Origin: JAZKFP01 sp040386355
GTDB lineage: Bacteria; Pseudomonadota; Gammaproteobacteria; Pseudomonadales; UBA6940
Direction of reading: 5' to 3'
NCBI GenBank assembly: GCA_040386355.1
Contig: JAZKFP010000051.1
Coordinates: forward strand, 1-9,210
DNA: 9,210 nt
In this document: in pieces, positions 6,774 through 9,210 of the stretch
Layout of the letters: each line of letters starts with the position of its first letter
Position numbering within the stretch: position 1 is the first letter of the stretch
Made by a program: the position numbers and the translations under genes
The notes under the pieces: model-generated
The model's input: the letters and a program-made list of their open reading frames with translations, nothing else
Told to the model about the DNA's origin: nothing
Database searches by the model: none

Positions 6774-7700
6774 ATGAGATTATTTTTTAAAGAAATCGAA
6801 AAATCAAAATATTTAGTAACGTCTATATTTGCACTAATAGTATTTTGTTTTTCACTAATATCTTCTTCATATGCCCGCGAATATGTCGAATATATTCATA
6901 GCGATGGATTTCAAAATGCAGTGGCTGCAACCGATGCCGAAGGCGATGTTCTCTGGACTGCACATTACCAACCCTTTGGTGAATCACTCACTACGCAATG
7001 GAAAAGCCCTAACACTGAAATAGGTTTTTCTGGTCATGTCTACGATAAAGAAACCGAACTCAATGATATGGGGGCACGATTTTATGATCCCGTACTTGGT
7101 CGGTTTATGTCATTTGATCCGGTTGGATTTGATCCCGACTCACCCATGTCTTTTAATCGCTATGCGTACGCCAACAATAATCCCTATAAATACATTGATC
7201 CCAATGGCGAAAGCCCAATTGATTTAGCTTTTCTTGCCGTTGATGTTGCAAGATTAAGCACTGCACTTTACTCAGGAAATATTCCTGCTATTAATTCTGC
7301 AGCGGGTGATGTGTTATTAAGTAGTATTGGTGTGATTAGTCCAGTACCAGGGACTGGGCAGGTATTGAAAGCTGGAAAAGTCATTAAGGTTGCAAATGCC
7401 GCTGATAATAGCGCCAATGGTGTGAAATTAGTAAAACAACTGCAATTGGAGTCTGCAAAATCTGCATTTGATGAGAAGGGATTATTAACCAGCCAAGCAA
7501 TCAGGCAATCTCGTGAAATATTTGATTCATCAAGAATTAAAAATTTGAATATACCAAAAGACTTGGGTAAATATAGTACTCAAACCTTCCAAAGCCCTTC
7601 TGGAAATTTCCAGGTGCATTTTTATAAAAATACTAAAACAAATGAAGTACATTATGGCCATGACTACAAAGTTAAATTTAATTCTAAAGCTGAGAACTAA
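6774..7700 (+). CDS. Separately exported Rhs core plus toxin-tip protein
   Basis: This 308-residue protein begins with its own signal peptide (MRLFFKEIEKSKYLV..., cleavage likely after A34 in SSSYA). CAGGT lies about 7 nt before the ATG. Residues 38-145 are the Rhs-associated core: YIHSDGFQNAVAATDAEGDV, HYQPFGE, then G-A-R-F-Y-D105-P and F-D115-P-V-G-F, NRYAYANNNPYKY and D142-P-N-G. The paired Asp-Pro motifs correspond to the region implicated in self-cleavage that frees Rhs/TccC tips. A hydrophobic linker (about 150-205, AGDVLLSSIGVISPVPGTGQVLKAG) is shared with the cassette downstream. Residues about 215-308, ending SPSGNFQVHFYKN..EVHYGHDYKVKFN, are the variable tip. I do not recognise that domain or a catalytic motif; H282, H293 and H296 are candidates. 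Toxicity is inferred from architecture and the adjacent candidate immunity gene. Normally this core is fused to the YD shell. Confidence 0.88.
   Translation: MRLFFKEIEKSKYLVTSIFALIVFCFSLISSSYAREYVEYIHSDGFQNAVAATDAEGDVLWTAHYQPFGESLTTQWKSPNTEIGFSGHVYDKETELNDMGARFYDPVLGRFMSFDPVGFDPDSPMSFNRYAYANNNPYKYIDPNGESPIDLAFLAVDVARLSTALYSGNIPAINSAAGDVLLSSIGVISPVPGTGQVLKAGKVIKVANAADNSANGVKLVKQLQLESAKSAFDEKGLLTSQAIRQSREIFDSSRIKNLNIPKDLGKYSTQTFQSPSGNFQVHFYKNTKTNEVHYGHDYKVKFNSKAEN
7203..7397 (+). repeat. Pre-toxin linker repeat, copy 1 (inside the live tip gene)
   Basis: This segment encodes NGESPIDLAFLAVDVARLST through VIKVAN. It matches 8115-8309 at 169 of 195 bases by my alignment (about 87%), with no gaps. 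Similarity stops on both copies just after GTTGCAAA, exactly where the toxin tips diverge, so it marks a tip-swapping boundary. Confidence 0.85.
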
Positions 7701-7702
7701 CG

Positions 7703-8068
7703 ATGAAGGTAAGATGCATAAAACTTCTTGATGAGTTAACGGGTAGTTACCTTGAACATAGCCCATGGTTATCTATTGGCAAAACTTATACTGTGTTGTC
7801 AATTAATTTAAGACATGGATCATTGGGTAAGTTTCAGCTTATTAGTGATGACCATGACACCCCTACATATCACAACTCAAATCAATTTGAAATTGTTTCT
7901 CAGAATATCCCTAAAAGCTGGATTATTGATTTTGAAGCCGACTCACATTTTTCCCTTGCTCCTAAAGCGTGGTCTGAACCTGGGTTTTTGGAAGCATACT
8001 TTGATGGTGAACCTGAGGCGATTAAATTATTTAATACTGAAAAAGATATAATTTTTAATGAAGATTAA
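7703..8068 (+). CDS. Candidate immunity protein for the first Rhs tip
   Basis: This 121-residue, soluble protein without a signal peptide has its ATG 2 bp after the tip gene's stop, implying translational coupling. Recognisable segments are a beta-rich N-terminal half (WLSIGKTYTVLSI, GKFQLISDD, TPTYHNSNQFEIVSQNIPKSWI) and an acidic C-terminal helix (EPGFLEAYFDGEPEAIKLF). I cannot name a Pfam immunity family for it. Immunity is inferred from size, acidity, cytoplasmic nature and position directly after a toxin tip, as in CDI/Rhs and other polymorphic-toxin loci. It should neutralise the tip encoded at about 7416-7700. Start choice is firm, since MKVRC follows the upstream stop directly. A 46-bp AT-rich gap separates it from the orphan cassette. 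Confidence 0.72.
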   Translation: MKVRCIKLLDELTGSYLEHSPWLSIGKTYTVLSINLRHGSLGKFQLISDDHDTPTYHNSNQFEIVSQNIPKSWIIDFEADSHFSLAPKAWSEPGFLEAYFDGEPEAIKLFNTEKDIIFNED

Positions 8069-8114
8069 TAATCAATTCTCTATTTTATTAATAATTTAAA
8101 GTATATCTACCTTC

Positions 8115-8309
8115 AATGGCGAAAGCCCAGTTGATCTAGCATTTCTTGTTGTAGATGTTGCAAAATTAAGCACTGCGCTTTACCCCGGAAATATTCCTGC
8201 TATTAATTCTGCAGCGGGTGATGTTTTGCTGAGTAGTATTGGTGTGATTAGTCCGGTGCCTGGTATTGGGCAGGTATTGAAAGCGGGGAGAATAGTTAAG
8301 GTTGCAAAG
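8115..8309 (+). repeat. Pre-toxin linker repeat, copy 2 (orphan cassette)
   Basis: This is the second copy of the 195-bp linker, about 87% identical to 7203-7397. Of 65 encoded residues, 9 differ, mostly conservatively (I/V, R/K, A/V). Most nucleotide changes are silent, which suggests the sequence spent much of its history under selection as protein. It is a plausible homology arm for moving the downstream toxin tip behind the expressed core. Confidence 0.85.
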
Positions 8310-8603
8310 GATATAGGGAATGATATTGGAATATTGGGTGACGCCGCCAAAGGTAAAGGTAATTTTGGCTTAGGCTCAGGCTCAAGGTTGGAAGCGTACA
8401 GACTAGGTAAATCTTGGGTTGGTAATGATTAAAAAGTTGCTAGTGATGGAAAAACTTTGGTTAGCAAAGATGGATTGAAACAATACAGACCGCCTAGTTA
8501 TAAGCCTAGCCTGAATAAAACCCAAGCTAATTTTGAGCAAAGATTTCTTGGCCAGCAATCGAATCGACCACAATCAAATGGTCATCTGGATATAACGGAT
8601 TAA
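8115..8603 (+). pseudogene. Orphan Rhs C-terminal cassette: start-less linker plus toxin tip with in-frame stop
   Basis: The reading frame starts abruptly at NGESPVDLAFLVVDVAKLST, a copy of the linker in the upstream tip gene. An in-frame TAA lies at 8097-8099 and there is no plausible start codon. The tip continues GSRLEAYRLGKSWVGND, is cut by TAA at 8430-8432, and then resumes in the same frame for 56 sense codons (KVASDGKTLVSKDGLKQYRP through NGHLDITD) to a second TAA at 8601-8603. The resumed sequence matches what I remember of a widespread polymorphic-toxin C-terminus (GKxWVG / SDGKTxxSxDGLRQ.RPPS.KP / NFEQR / GNxHLDI). One sense codon, often Tyr or similar, has therefore become a stop. 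It would not make an active toxin as it stands, and it looks like a silent donor cassette that has decayed. Its immunity gene follows 3 bp later. Confidence 0.85.
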
Positions 8604-8606
8604 AAT

Positions 8607-8963
8607 ATGAATGCAGAATTAAAACGGCTTCATAGCCCTGATATTTATGACCTCGAGAATTATCAGCCGGAACACCCAAGAAAATTTGGTTTTCTTCTTC
8701 AAGCTATGGTAGGTCCGAAAGGAAAAGAAGGTGAAGAATCGTTTGATTTAGAAGTATGCACGCCAGGATGGCTAGAGGAAGCTTATGGCCCAGATGAAGT
8801 TATAATTGGTCAACACTATCTTATTGTTCGTGAGTATAACTATCAAAGAATTGTTGCCAGTATTGAAAATTTCTTGAGAGATTGTTCTGGTAAAAACTGG
8901 AGAGAAGTTGGAGAAAAAGTATCGCGATTGGGAAAGTGGGAGTTTGAAGATTACATCGAATGA
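8607..8963 (+). CDS. Imm8-like immunity protein, intact
   Basis: This 118-residue acidic cytoplasmic protein starts ATG-AAT-GCA, 3 bp after the broken toxin's terminal stop. GGA (8597-8599) serves as ribosome-binding site inside the toxin's last codons. The sequence (LKRLHSPDIYDLENYQPE, FGFLLQAMVGPKGKEGEESFDLEVCTPGWLEE, then LIVREYNYQRIVASIENFL and a Trp-rich end) fits my memory of the Imm8 family of bacterial immunity proteins. These are usually about 110-120 residues and found beside CDI, Maf and Rhs toxin tips. It should protect against the tip of the preceding cassette. The open frame survives although the toxin is broken, as expected if kin or rivals carry the active toxin. No separate promoter was recognised, so expression may depend on readthrough. 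Confidence 0.8.
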   Translation: MNAELKRLHSPDIYDLENYQPEHPRKFGFLLQAMVGPKGKEGEESFDLEVCTPGWLEEAYGPDEVIIGQHYLIVREYNYQRIVASIENFLRDCSGKNWREVGEKVSRLGKWEFEDYIE

Positions 8964-8979
8964 GATAAAGCTAGACTTC

Positions 8980-8991
8980 AGCAAGCTTGCT
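8980..8991. repeat. 12-bp perfect palindrome after the Imm8-like gene
   Basis: AGCAAGCTTGCT lies 16 bp past the immunity stop. There is no loop beyond the dyad centre and no immediate T tract, so it is a poor terminator. The rest of 8964-9148 shows no coding sequence or other clear feature. Confidence 0.3.
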
Positions 8992-9131
8992 CAAACCACT
9001 TTCAAAATCTTATTTCACTTCTACTTAAGTTTCAAATACTGTAAATGAAGGCAACGATATATTAATACGTGGGTTTCACAGATTTAAAGTCAGTACTAAA
9101 TCATTTCACAAAATATTTTCTTTAATAATGA

Positions 9132-9210
9132 CCAACATTCGAGCTCATCGATAATGAAGGCGATGTTCTCTGGACTGCACATTACCAACCCTTTGGTGAA
9201 TCACTCACTA
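9132..9210 (+). pseudogene. Start of a third Rhs core copy (5'-truncated orphan cassette, runs off the window)
   Basis: From 9156 to 9210 the DNA is identical to 6939-6993 in the live tip gene (55 of 55 bases) and encodes EGDVLWTAHYQPFGESLT. Looser similarity reaches back to about 9149. The frame is open from 9132, after a TGA at 9129-9131, but has no ATG, GTG or TTG start, and the signal peptide and first core motif of the live copy are missing. It is most likely the 5' end of another orphan core-tip cassette. Its toxin and immunity genes would lie beyond the right edge. Confidence 0.8.
9156..9210 (+). repeat. 55-bp exact repeat of the Rhs core (6939-6993)
   Basis: This segment has full identity to the live tip gene and continues to the window edge, so its real length is unknown. 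Its perfect match, against about 87% for the linker repeat, suggests recent duplication or gene conversion. Confidence 0.9.

Noticed and set aside
7530..7766. Minus-strand open frame across the tip/immunity junction
   Set aside because: It is antisense to two well-supported genes and has no domain or ribosome-binding site.
8226..8432. A 68-residue protein from a TTG at 8226
   Set aside because: It is only the inner part of the start-less orphan tip. The same frame extends upstream to 8100 with clear Rhs linker sequence, so the TTG is not a natural start.
8772..8984. Minus-strand open frame opposite the Imm8-like gene
   Set aside because: It is a shadow of a strongly family-like immunity gene.

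Overview
The window is AT-rich bacterial DNA with a Gram-negative layout: Sec signal peptides, an outer-membrane porin-like protein and a Fur-type operator. The genes point to a low-GC gammaproteobacterium. An LbtU-type porin recalls Legionella and relatives, but the genus cannot be fixed from this sequence.

Region 1 (1-2546, minus strand) is an iron-acquisition operon. A strong sigma-70-like promoter is overlapped by a 25-bp near-perfect Fur palindrome. It drives an LbtU-family siderophore-porin homologue, followed 39 bp later by an imelysin/IrpA-family periplasmic protein. A 12-bp stem-loop lies downstream of the operon. Both products are exported, and together they look like a small Fur-repressed iron or siderophore uptake unit.

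Region 2 (about 2547-3094) has no gene. It holds a 130-bp palindromic element with 29-bp imperfect terminal inverted repeats, several AT-rich inverted repeats, and a TTGACA-N17-TACGAT promoter facing the next gene.

Region 3 (3095-9210, plus strand) is an Rhs polymorphic-toxin island. A 1211-residue secreted YD-repeat (Rhs shell) protein lacks the usual C-terminal Rhs core and ends instead in two calcium-binding TSP3-like loops. The missing core (D-P-V-G-F and N-R-Y-x-Y-x-x-N-N-P motifs), a pre-toxin linker and a toxin tip are encoded 43 bp downstream as a separate protein with its own signal peptide. A candidate immunity gene follows 2 bp later. Next comes an orphan cassette: a start-less second copy of the linker (about 87% identical over 195 bp), a different toxin tip broken by one in-frame TAA, and an intact Imm8-like immunity gene. 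At the right edge a third copy of the core begins, with 55 bp identical to the first copy, and runs out of the window.

Taken together, region 3 reads as a toxin-tip switching locus. One expressed Rhs scaffold plus detachable tip is followed by silent tip/immunity cassettes that share recombination homology with the live tip. The least familiar aspects are the split of shell and core/tip into two separately exported proteins, and a possible lesion (ATG-AAA-TAA) at the natural start of the shell gene.
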